Assembly: GCA_043747765.1 (NCBI GenBank) | Contig: JAYTOM010000264.1 | Span: 1 to 15,593 of the forward strand | DNA from: WLMZ01 sp043747765 | GTDB taxonomy: Bacteria > Actinomycetota > Acidimicrobiia > Acidimicrobiales > Ilumatobacteraceae | Direction of reading: 5' to 3' | DNA: 15,593 nucleotides | Shown: one piece after another, positions 1-6,366 of the stretch | Layout: the number at the start of each line of letters is the position of its first letter | Numbering within the stretch: position 1 is the stretch's first letter | Notes under the pieces: generated by a model | Seen by the model: only the letters and a program-made list of their open reading frames with translations | Told to the model about the DNA's origin: nothing | Database searches by the model: none | Position numbers and translations under genes: made by a program

Positions 1-1046
1 GTGTCGTCGAGGAACGGCTGCATCAGCTTCTGGTCACCGTGCTGCAGAACGTTGACCAACGGCAGGCCGTTCGACCCGACACCATCGACGATGTCGAGCG
101 AGCCGGTCATCAACTGGATCAGGTACGTCGTCATCGGATCCGGTTGATCCCAGATCCACAGCTCGCCGGACGATCTGCTCGGATCGGTCGTATGGCTGAC
201 CATCACGCCGTTGGCGACTGCCGTGACTCCCTTCGGAACGTGGATGCTGAAGCGATACGTGGCCTTGTCACTGGGATGGTCGTTGCTCGGAAGCCAGAAC
301 CTGGCTCCGTCCGGCTCGTCGAGGACGAACGAACCGGTCTTCGTCTCGAACCATCCGGCACTCGTGCCGGCAGAGATCGACGAGTCGTTACCATGCGCGC
401 TGTATGTCACCGCGACCGTGAACGAGTCGCCAAGAGCGATTGGCGACGACGGTGTGATCCGGAGCTCTGGATCTGCGATGTCGAACGCAGCGGAGCTGCC
501 ATTGACAATGACCTTGGTCACTGCCAGATGGACGGCATCCAGCGTGAAATCGGCAAGCGCAGCTGTCGCCTTGATCGTCAGGGTCGCCGTCGCGACGATC
601 TCGCCCGACGAGTGGTCGAAGCGCAGATCGATGTCGTAGTGCTGCACATCGAGCCCAGGATTGCCGAGGTCCGGATATAACACGTCGCCGACACCGCTCA
701 CACCGCTCCTCGGCCGCTGGCCCGTCGTTGCGGTCGACGCAGAAGTGTCCGTCGTCGCTGTCGCGCCCGTCGTCGCGATTGTGCCCGTCGTCGCTGTCGA
801 CGCAGGCACACTCGGAGCGCTCCCGGTGTTCGTGGTATTCGGGTCCGCTGAGACTTCGGGCGCCGAGGAGGTCGTCGTCAGGTCGCTGGGCGCCGTTGCC
901 CGGCCAACCGTCACATTCGATCCGGCCGAGGTGCACGCTGGGAGGAGCCCCATGCCGGCAACCATGCCGACAACCGTGACGACGCACGAGTGCCGAGCCG
1001 ATCGAGCCGCCAGCGCTCGGATCGACCGACCAGCCGCTGACCTCAT
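1..1046 (-). CDS. M1-family metallopeptidase lipoprotein, N-terminal part (runs off the left edge)
   Basis: Secreted, lipid-anchored protein with the N-terminal beta domain of the aminopeptidase N (M1) family, which removes N-terminal residues from peptides. The first 348 residues are visible. Residues 1-20 are Arg-rich, residues 21-37 hydrophobic, and Cys38 follows LLPA, which makes a lipoprotein signal. Residues 40-115 are a Thr/Ala/Ser linker with TATTG repeats. From about 125 the M1 domain reads GNPGLDVQHYDIDLRFD, then the family block DEPDGARFWLPSNDHPSDKA (243-262) and WDQPDPMTTYLIQL. The HExxH zinc motif would lie beyond position 1, so activity cannot be judged. The ATG at 1046 is chosen because it opens the signal peptide and overlaps the upstream stop as ATGA, implying translational coupling to the ProA-like gene. 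Later in-frame ATGs at 965 and 953 would cut into the hydrophobic segment. Confidence 0.85.
   Translation of the reverse strand, partial: MRSAAGRSIRALAARSARHSCVVTVVGMVAGMGLLPACTSAGSNVTVGRATAPSDLTTTSSAPEVSADPNTTNTGSAPSVPASTATTGTIATTGATATTDTSASTATTGQRPRSGVSGVGDVLYPDLGNPGLDVQHYDIDLRFDHSSGEIVATATLTIKATAALADFTLDAVHLAVTKVIVNGSSAAFDIADPELRITPSSPIALGDSFTVAVTYSAHGNDSSISAGTSAGWFETKTGSFVLDEPDGARFWLPSNDHPSDKATYRFSIHVPKGVTAVANGVMVSHTTDPSRSSGELWIWDQPDPMTTYLIQLMTGSLDIVDGVGSNGLPLVNVLQHGDQKLMQPFLDD
721..805 (-). repeat. Imperfect tandem repeat encoding the Thr/Ala linker
   Basis: CCGTCGT recurs at 722, 749, 766 and 785. The 22-base units at 721-742 and 784-805 differ at two positions. On the coding strand they give STATTG-type peptides in the linker between the lipid anchor and the M1 domain. 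Such a repeat can change in copy number by slippage and would alter linker length without breaking the frame if whole codons are gained or lost. Confidence 0.6.
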
Positions 1047-2551
1047 CGATGGAGGTCGCTGTCGGTGACAGTGGCGGTGAGCCGGATCGTGAACACGGAG
1101 TCACCCGACAGCACGGCGCTGCGCCCAAAAAGCCGGCCCTGCTCCCAGTTCGACAGCCCGAGTTCGGGGCGGTCGAGCGCGAATTGGCCGTCGACCCAGC
1201 GCGTGAAGCCGTCGCCGATGAATGGCGCGTCGCAGGCCTCGTAGAACGAGCGTTGTTCGTCGGCATCGGTACTGATCAGCGACGCAACGAGGTGCGGACT
1301 GTGCCGGTCGAACAGCGAGATCGCTGCAGCGACGTCATCGACGACCACCAGACTCACCTCCGGTGAGTTCTCCCACTCCCACTCGGTCGACAGTTCGTCG
1401 ATCGCGATCGCCGTTGCGAAATTCTCGTTGGTCAGGCCCGACGCGCGCCCGATCTCAACCGTTTCGCTGAACAGCTCTGGCTGGACGAAGCGACCGCTCT
1501 CGGCAACAACATGCAGCCGAGCGCTGGCGCCACGCGCGTCTGCGGCAGCCCGCAACGACCGGATGAACACCGGAACCAGGTCGGCGGCCCGAGACGCCAC
1601 GATGCAACAGACATTGAGCGTGTTGCAAACCTTGCGGTCGAGTGAATGCCGGACCGAAGCGGCGAAGTGATCGGTGTCGGCGTCGGCCGCAGCCACCAAC
1701 CACGCTCCCCCGGTGCCGTGCAGGCTGACGGGCACGCCCGCCTGTCGAGCGACCGCGCCCAGTTGAGCAACGGCGCCACCCGACCCGCGCGCGACAGCGA
1801 GGGCCAGCCGGGCGTCGTCGAACAACGCCCATCCGGCAGCACGCGACGACGAATCGACCAATGCGACCGACTCGGCCGGCAACCCTGCCGCCAACAGCGC
1901 CGGCCGTAGGGCCTCGGTGACGATCGCTCGGGCCGTACCCAACGCATCGCTCCCGATCCGGAGCACGGCGGTGTTGCCGCTGCGCAGTACGCCGGTTGCA
2001 TCCGCGAACACGTTCGGCCGGCCCTCGAACACGAATCCGACGACACCGAGGGGTTCTCGCCGGGCCGTGACTGTCCAACCCTCGTGGACCACCGATTCGG
2101 TGACGGCGCTGCGGCCCCCCGGCATGGCCCGCCACACGTCGAGGCCGGCGATCATGTCGGCGCGCATTTTCGCCGTCAGCATCAATCGCGTTGTAGATCG
2201 GCCTCGCCGGGCGGCCTCTGCGACGTCTGCCGCGTTCACATCAGCGATGCGTGCAAAGATCTTGTCGTCACCGAGGTTGGCGGCGAACAGCTCGAAGAAC
2301 TTCGTGATCCGCTCGTCGCTCACCTTCGCCAACGCGTTGAATGCGCTCCGGGCTCCGGTCACCGCAGCCGACACACGAGCGTGCTCTGCCGATGGAATAT
2401 GCAGCAGCGCGCCGTCGGTCTGGACAACGACCAAATGGTCGCCGTCGCGAAAGGCGTCGGCGAGGTCGGAATCGACCACAGCGACGAGGTTCCCGCCGAA
2501 CGGGATCAGCTGCCCGACTTCGAGCGATCGAAGGCGAGCAGGGGGTGTCAT
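1043..2551 (-). CDS. proA: Glutamate-5-semialdehyde dehydrogenase (ProA) family protein with N-terminal extension
   Basis: Member of the ProA branch of the aldehyde dehydrogenase fold, which reduces gamma-glutamyl phosphate to glutamate-5-semialdehyde with NADPH in proline synthesis. At 502 residues it is longer than the usual roughly 415. Residues 1-60 form an extra beta-rich segment absent from normal ProA. The family core follows: REPLGVVGFVFEGRPNVFAD (165-184), LRSGNTAVLR, ARGSGGAV (254-261), the nucleophile region DRKVCN with Cys309, and a C-terminal TRWVDGQFALDRPELGLSNW block like the FTDG...EIGIS region of ProA. HGTGGAW (278-284) replaces the usual HGDGNCH, so it is divergent. No proB lies nearby, and a ProA paralogue with another acyl-phosphate or aldehyde substrate is possible. 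It is first in an operon with the M1 lipoprotein. The start ATG has a TACGAT -10 box 8 bases upstream. Confidence 0.8.
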   Translation of the reverse strand: MTPPARLRSLEVGQLIPFGGNLVAVVDSDLADAFRDGDHLVVVQTDGALLHIPSAEHARVSAAVTGARSAFNALAKVSDERITKFFELFAANLGDDKIFARIADVNAADVAEAARRGRSTTRLMLTAKMRADMIAGLDVWRAMPGGRSAVTESVVHEGWTVTARREPLGVVGFVFEGRPNVFADATGVLRSGNTAVLRIGSDALGTARAIVTEALRPALLAAGLPAESVALVDSSSRAAGWALFDDARLALAVARGSGGAVAQLGAVARQAGVPVSLHGTGGAWLVAAADADTDHFAASVRHSLDRKVCNTLNVCCIVASRAADLVPVFIRSLRAAADARGASARLHVVAESGRFVQPELFSETVEIGRASGLTNENFATAIAIDELSTEWEWENSPEVSLVVVDDVAAAISLFDRHSPHLVASLISTDADEQRSFYEACDAPFIGDGFTRWVDGQFALDRPELGLSNWEQGRLFGRSAVLSGDSVFTIRLTATVTDSDLHR

Positions 2552-2559
2552 CGGCGCAC

Positions 2560-2565
2560 ATCGTA
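2560..2565 (-). promoter_or_regulatory. -10 box for the ProA-like gene
   Basis: Reads TACGAT on the minus strand, 8 bases before the ATG at 2551. The spacing fits a leaderless or very short-leader transcript. No convincing -35 is visible. It lies back to back with the -10 of the divergent hydrolase. Confidence 0.45.
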
Positions 2566-2592
2566 GGTGGTGGGCGAGTCCGCAACCTCGCG

Positions 2593-2598
2593 TATCGT
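2593..2598 (+). promoter_or_regulatory. -10 box for the MBL-fold hydrolase
   Basis: TATCGT ends 6 bases before the GTG at 2605, the spacing expected when transcription begins at the start codon. Any -35 would fall around 2570-2575, close to the -10 of the divergent ProA-like gene, so the two promoters probably interfere with or share regulation. Confidence 0.5.
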
Positions 2599-2604
2599 GA
2601 GGAC

Positions 2605-3324
2605 GTGTCAGAACCAGAGCTGTACTTCCGTCAACTGCTGTCCGGACGTGACTTCGCCGTGGAAGATCCGATTGCGAGACAGATGGTCAACTTCGTCTAC
2701 GCCATCGGTGACCGCTCGACGGGCGAGACGCTGCTGGTCGACCCGGCCTACGCAGTCGACGACCTGATCGACACTGTCGAGGCCGACGACATGCACGTGA
2801 CCGGCGTGTTGGCAACTCACTACCACGCAGATCACATCGGTGGGTCAATGATGGGCTACTCGATCGAGGGCGTGGCCACCCTGCTCGACCGCTGCCAGTG
2901 CCCGGTCCACGTTCAGACCGACGAGGCGCCGTGGGTGCAACGCACGACCGGTCTGTCGGCGGTCGATCTGGTCCAGCACGTTGGCGGCGACACGTTGACG
3001 GTCGGTGGGATCGAGATCACCATGTTGCACACACCGGGCCACACCCCGGGCAGCCAGTGCTTCCTGGTCGAGGGAAAACTCGTCTCCGGCGACACGCTGT
3101 TCCTCGAGGGCTGCGGCCGCACAGATCTGCCTGGCAGCAACCCCGAGCTGATGTACGACAGCCTCCAGCTGTTGTCGTCACTGCCCGACGACACGGTTGT
3201 TTATCCCGGTCACATGTACTCGATGCCGGTCAGCGGCGTGATGTCAGCGTTGCGCAACGACAACTACGTGTTCAAGCCGACCTCGAAGGAGGCCTGGATG
3301 CAATGGTTCGGGGGCGGGGGCTGA
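2605..3324 (+). CDS. MBL-fold hydrolase, glyoxalase II / persulfide dioxygenase-like
   Basis: A 239-residue metallo-beta-lactamase-fold protein, probably cytoplasmic (no signal peptide). It carries the metal-binding set THYHADHIGG (His72, His74, Asp76, His77), HTPGHTPGS (His146), SGDTLF (Asp163) and YPGH (His203). The GCGRTDLPG segment (169-177) and C-terminal RNDNYVFKP resemble hydroxyacylglutathione hydrolases and ETHE1-type sulfur dioxygenases, so likely substrates are thioesters or low-molecular-weight thiol persulfides. Which of the two cannot be decided from sequence alone. The GTG at 2605 is chosen because homology begins just after it and a TATCGT -10 box ends 6 bases earlier; longer in-frame starts would overlap the divergent ProA-like gene. 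It converges on the YhhN gene with a 36-base gap. Confidence 0.88.
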   Translation: MSEPELYFRQLLSGRDFAVEDPIARQMVNFVYAIGDRSTGETLLVDPAYAVDDLIDTVEADDMHVTGVLATHYHADHIGGSMMGYSIEGVATLLDRCQCPVHVQTDEAPWVQRTTGLSAVDLVQHVGGDTLTVGGIEITMLHTPGHTPGSQCFLVEGKLVSGDTLFLEGCGRTDLPGSNPELMYDSLQLLSSLPDDTVVYPGHMYSMPVSGVMSALRNDNYVFKPTSKEAWMQWFGGGG

Positions 3325-3328
3325 CCAT

Positions 3329-3377
3329 CAGCGCGAGACAGCGCAGCTCTCAGCGAAATCTCAGCGCAGACTCAGCG
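3329..3377. repeat. Phased array of five CAGCG motifs between converging genes
   Basis: CAGCG starts at 3329, 3339, 3351, 3362 and 3373, giving spacings of 10, 12, 11 and 11 bases. The last three copies are extended to CTCAGCG with exact 11-base periodicity. The array covers the convergent gap and the last codons plus stop of the YhhN gene. The helical phasing could be a protein-binding array or chance in GC-rich sequence. Confidence 0.45.
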
Positions 3378-3990
3378 CCAGGCCGACCAGCGCCCCGTGA
3401 TACGTGACCATCACCACCAACGCCATCCACTTCTTCTCACGCACGAATGCGCGCCAGCCGAGGATGGTGTCGCTGACGACGAACAGGATCGCACCGGCGA
3501 TCGCCCACCATCGACCGGTCGTCACGGCGACGACTGCCATCGCGGTGATCACGAGCAGATAGGCCGTCACCGGAACCTGCAGAGATCGATCCTTGAGGGT
3601 CGCACTGATCACGATGCGCCGACCGACCACCGCGACGTGCACGGCGAGCACGACGACTGCCGGAATACCCCACAGCGGGTGACGGAGATGGAGTGCAACC
3701 GCCATCGCGATGAAGACGAGGTGGCCGACGAGGAAGAACGCAAGTCCGGCAACGAAGTTGTCGACGACATCCATCAAGGCGATGTCGCCGGCGAGGCAGA
3801 AGAGCAATCCGATGATGGCCAGCACGGTTGCGGAGTGCGGACCGTCGGCTGCGATCGCGACCCAGATCACGAGGATCGTCGTCAGCGGCTTGGAGATGGT
3901 CTCCAGCGTCTGGTTCGGCGTGAGGCGCGTCGACCAGTTGGCCGCCGCTGTGACGAGTGTGCAGATCAGCGCAACGGACAGTTGCGTCAT
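3361..3990 (-). CDS. YhhN/TMEM86-family membrane protein (lysoplasmalogenase family)
   Basis: A 209-residue, very hydrophobic protein with about eight predicted membrane helices. It matches the YhhN family, whose eukaryotic TMEM86 members hydrolyse the vinyl-ether bond of lysoplasmalogens. Family features seen are NQTLETISKPLTT near the N-terminus (helix 1 to 2 loop), a LFCLAGDIAL segment in the middle, and VVSDTILGWRAFV near the C-terminus; the conserved acidic residues in these stretches are typical. Substrate in bacteria is uncertain. The start ATG overlaps the stop of the upstream TauE/SafE gene as ATGA, so this is the third gene of a coupled operon led by an Lrp/AsnC regulator. The stop lies inside the CAGCG array. 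Confidence 0.82.
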   Translation of the reverse strand: MTQLSVALICTLVTAAANWSTRLTPNQTLETISKPLTTILVIWVAIAADGPHSATVLAIIGLLFCLAGDIALMDVVDNFVAGLAFFLVGHLVFIAMAVALHLRHPLWGIPAVVVLAVHVAVVGRRIVISATLKDRSLQVPVTAYLLVITAMAVVAVTTGRWWAIAGAILFVVSDTILGWRAFVREKKWMALVVMVTYHGALVGLALSLR

Positions 3991-4745
3991 GCGAACGCCT
4001 TGGCGACCGCTGCAGCAGCGCCGACCAGCAACAGCACGAGGACGAGGGTCCGGTAGCGCTCGGGGGAGAAACGACGTCGCAACGGGAGGCCGATCCACAT
4101 CCCGAGTGCCAGCGCCGGGGCTGCGATCAACCCGGCCTGCAGCTCGTGGACGTGCACATTGTCGCCGATCGTGAAGATCGCAAGGCCGATCAATCCGCTG
4201 AACAGGAAGATGTAGTTGATCGTCGCCCGAAACGGCTCAGGGGCCAGCTTTCGGGCCTGCAGGTCGAACACCAGCGGAGGTCCGCTGGTGGAGATCGAGG
4301 TGTTCAGGACACCGCTGGCGAAGCCCATCATCCAATCGATCCGGCGCCCGGAGCGCGACAGGTTCGTGCCACGCACCAAGGCAGTGACAGCAACCAAGAC
4401 TCCGATCCCCAACGCAATTCTGAGGGCTGCATCACTGACGAAATCGTAGATGACATATCCGAACGGCAACCCGAGGATCGAAGCACACAGCAACCGGTTG
4501 CCGAGGCAGAGGTCGAGGTGGCGACGGAACACATACGTCTGCACGCCGTTGGCCAGAACAGCGACGATGGAGGACACGATCACCGCGCTGTGGAGGTCGA
4601 CAACCAGACTCATCAACGGAACCGACATCAGTCCGAAGCCGAATCCCGCCACGGCCGTGACGAGCGCCGAGAAGAAGATCGCACCGGCGATCACCGCCAC
4701 TTGACCGCTCGTGAAATGCGCAGCGTCGATGTGAGCTGCGGTCAA
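3987..4745 (-). CDS. TauE/SafE (TSUP) family membrane exporter
   Basis: A 252-residue membrane protein with about eight helices in the TSUP family, whose members export sulfite, sulfoacetate or related organic anions. Both family repeats are visible: GFGFGLMSVPL in the first half (34-44) and GVLNTSISTSGPPLVFDL in the second (145-162), with a characteristic short cytoplasmic RPER-like turn late in the protein (RRRFSPERY). The substrate cannot be read from sequence. I use the TTG at 4745 because it overlaps the regulator's stop codon (TTGA), leaving the complete first helix; a GTG 15 codons further in is the alternative. Its place directly behind an Lrp/AsnC gene suggests that regulator controls it, possibly for export of an amino acid or sulfur-containing metabolite. 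Confidence 0.85.
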   Translation of the reverse strand: MTAAHIDAAHFTSGQVAVIAGAIFFSALVTAVAGFGFGLMSVPLMSLVVDLHSAVIVSSIVAVLANGVQTYVFRRHLDLCLGNRLLCASILGLPFGYVIYDFVSDAALRIALGIGVLVAVTALVRGTNLSRSGRRIDWMMGFASGVLNTSISTSGPPLVFDLQARKLAPEPFRATINYIFLFSGLIGLAIFTIGDNVHVHELQAGLIAAPALALGMWIGLPLRRRFSPERYRTLVLVLLLVGAAAAVAKAFA

Positions 4746-5188
4746 CGAACGCCCCAGCTGAACCGGTGCGTGTGGATCCGGAAGTAGGGGAACGCCTGAA
4801 CTTCGCGCACTCCTGGAATCGTGCGCACGTCGTTGTTGAGGACGTTGAACATCTCTTCGTTGGTCTCGCAGAGCACCTCCGCAAGTACGTCGTAACCGCC
4901 AGCTGACAGCACGGCGTAGATGACGGCGGGCAGGGCACCAACCGCGTCGGCGACGGACTGCGCGTCGCGCTCGACAGTGATGCAGAACATCGCCATTGCC
5001 GTGTACCCGAGTGCCAGTGGATCGGTGACCGCGACGACCTGCAGAACCCCCGAATCGGTCAATCGCTGCACCCGCTGACGAGTGGCCGCTGGTGACAGCC
5101 CGACGAGCGGAGCCAGGTCGGCATAGCTCATCCGCCCGTCGCGCTGCAGTGCGGCGATGATTCGCTTGTCGGTGGTGTCCAGGCTCAC
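4742..5188 (-). CDS. Lrp/AsnC-family transcriptional regulator
   Basis: A 148-residue regulator of the feast/famine family. Residues 1-60 form the DNA-binding helix-turn-helix domain, with LDTTDKRIIAALQRDGRMSY and LAPLVGLSPAATRQRVQRL the recognition part. Residues 65-145 are the RAM ligand-binding and oligomerising domain, with GGYDVLAEVLCETNEEMFNVL and a conserved IPGVREVQAF segment. Such proteins bind amino acids and usually regulate themselves plus an adjacent transporter. The GTG at 5188 fits the family's N-terminus, and a TAGGCT -10 box lies 8 bases upstream. Longer in-frame starts would run into the divergent polymerase gene. It leads an operon with the exporter and YhhN genes. Confidence 0.93.
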   Translation of the reverse strand: MSLDTTDKRIIAALQRDGRMSYADLAPLVGLSPAATRQRVQRLTDSGVLQVVAVTDPLALGYTAMAMFCITVERDAQSVADAVGALPAVIYAVLSAGGYDVLAEVLCETNEEMFNVLNNDVRTIPGVREVQAFPYFRIHTHRFSWGVR

Positions 5189-5196
5189 ATCGGACG

Positions 5197-5202
5197 AGCC
5201 TA
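5197..5202 (-). promoter_or_regulatory. -10 box for the Lrp/AsnC operon
   Basis: TAGGCT on the minus strand, 8 bases before the GTG at 5188. It occupies the place where the -35 of the divergent polymerase-domain gene would be, so only one of the two promoters can easily be occupied at a time. Confidence 0.5.
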
Positions 5203-5218
5203 GATGACCGGTACGACC

Positions 5219-5224
5219 TAGAGT
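5219..5224 (+). promoter_or_regulatory. -10 box for the polymerase-domain gene
   Basis: TAGAGT, 7 bases before the ATG at 5232, consistent with a leaderless mRNA; no Shine-Dalgarno sequence is seen. CTAGA occurs at 5200-5204 and again at 5218-5222, an 18-base direct repeat in a 43-base divergent region, a possible contact point for the Lrp-type regulator. Confidence 0.5.
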
Positions 5225-5231
5225 CTTGGCG

Positions 5232-6320
5232 ATGTCAGCCGACGATGTTGTCCTGCAGGTTGCCGACCACGAGGTCACGATCACGCACCCGGACAAGATC
5301 TTCTTTCCGACGCACAACGACACCAAACTCGATCTCGTCAACTTCTACCTCGGAATCGGCGAACCGCTGATGCGCGCGATGTTCGATCGCCCCGTGCTGC
5401 TGCAACGTTTTCCGAACGGAACCACGGGGAGCAACTTCTTCCAGAAGCGCATTCCCGATTCTGCGCCGGATTGGCTGACGACCACCACCGTGAGCACGCC
5501 GAACGGAACGGATTCTCGAGCATTGGTCATCGCCGATCTCGCCCATTTCATCTGGGCCGTCAACCTCGGCTGCCTCGGATTCCACTCGTGGCCGATCCGC
5601 GCTGCGCAGCCGCAGTTCACGGACGAACTGCGGATCGACCTCGACCCCGGACCTGGCACCACGTTCGCGATGGCTAGGGAGACCGCGCACGAGACAAAGC
5701 GGCTGTTCGACGAACTCGGCATCGTCAGCTTCATCAAGACGACCGGCAATCGCGGCTTGCACGTCTACGTCCGCATCGCTTCCGAATGGGATTCGTACGC
5801 CGTGCGGTCCGCCGCGGTCGCGATCGCACGTGAACTGGAACGTCGTCGGCCGGACCTGATCACAGCCGCCTGGTGGAAGGAGGAGCGCGGTGAGCGGATC
5901 TTCATCGACTTCAATCAGAACGCACCCCACAAGACGGTGTTCGCGCCGTGGTCCGTGCGTTCCCGAGATCAGGCACCCGTGTCCTGTCCGTTCGAGTGGG
6001 ACGAATTGGAGATCATCGACCCGAATGTGTTGATCATGTCGACGGTGCTCGAGCGTGTTGCGCTGCACGGCGACCCGTGGGCTTCGATGGATGAAACGCC
6101 GAATTCTCTCGAACCGCTGTTGGAGATGGCGCGCGCCGATCAGGCCAACGGACTGATGGATGCGCCGTGGCCGCCCGTGTACCCGAAGATGGCTGGCGAG
6201 CCGCTGCGGGTCGCACCAAGTCGGGCCAAGAAGCCGGCCGCCGACAATCCGCGGCGTACACCGGTGAAGACGGTCGCGCAGAAGGCTGCGGGGACGGCCG
6301 TCGGGGAGACTGAACAGTAG
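5232..6320 (+). CDS. Stand-alone LigD-type primase-polymerase domain protein
   Basis: A 362-residue protein of the archaeo-eukaryotic primase superfamily, equal to the polymerase domain of the end-joining ligase LigD. Such proteins add ribonucleotides or deoxynucleotides at breaks and gaps. The catalytic set is present: ELRIDLDPG (Asp136, Asp138), the TGNRGLHVYV nucleotide-binding motif (His177) and RIFIDFNQN (Asp226), followed by VFAPWSVRSRDQAPVSCPF and WDEL. There is no ligase or phosphoesterase domain and no ku gene in the window. It therefore resembles the separate mycobacterial PolD1/PolD2 proteins more than full LigD. The last 40 or so residues form a Lys/Arg/Pro/Ala-rich basic tail, probably disordered. 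The ATG at 5232 follows a TAGAGT -10 box by 7 bases; a TTG at 5226 is the alternative. Confidence 0.92.
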   Translation: MSADDVVLQVADHEVTITHPDKIFFPTHNDTKLDLVNFYLGIGEPLMRAMFDRPVLLQRFPNGTTGSNFFQKRIPDSAPDWLTTTTVSTPNGTDSRALVIADLAHFIWAVNLGCLGFHSWPIRAAQPQFTDELRIDLDPGPGTTFAMARETAHETKRLFDELGIVSFIKTTGNRGLHVYVRIASEWDSYAVRSAAVAIARELERRRPDLITAAWWKEERGERIFIDFNQNAPHKTVFAPWSVRSRDQAPVSCPFEWDELEIIDPNVLIMSTVLERVALHGDPWASMDETPNSLEPLLEMARADQANGLMDAPWPPVYPKMAGEPLRVAPSRAKKPAADNPRRTPVKTVAQKAAGTAVGETEQ

Positions 6321-6333
6321 ACAATTCAACGAC

Positions 6334-6339
6334 TACGGT
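6334..6339 (+). promoter_or_regulatory. Possible -10 box before the NIPA-like gene
   Basis: TACGGT, with the expected transcription start near 6345-6346, exactly where an ATG begins a six-codon reading frame. It would make the mini-frame leaderless. No clear -35 is present, and the gene could also be read through from the polymerase-domain gene 42 bases upstream. Confidence 0.35.
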
Positions 6340-6345
6340 TGCAAG

Positions 6346-6366
6346 ATGTCCGAGGCGAACCCGTGA
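6346..6366 (+). other. Six-codon leaderless mini-ORF overlapping the next start
   Basis: ATG at 6346 reads MSEANP and stops at TGA 6364-6366. The stop overlaps the GTG start of the NIPA-like gene at 6363 (GTGA). Together with a TACGGT -10 box just upstream it looks like a short upstream reading frame that could couple or tune translation of the membrane protein. It may be fortuitous. Confidence 0.3.

Noticed and set aside
5235..6329. Long open frame on the minus strand opposite the polymerase-domain gene
   Set aside because: Its product is Arg/His/Gln-rich low-similarity sequence and lies fully antisense to a gene with intact catalytic motifs; a typical GC-rich shadow.
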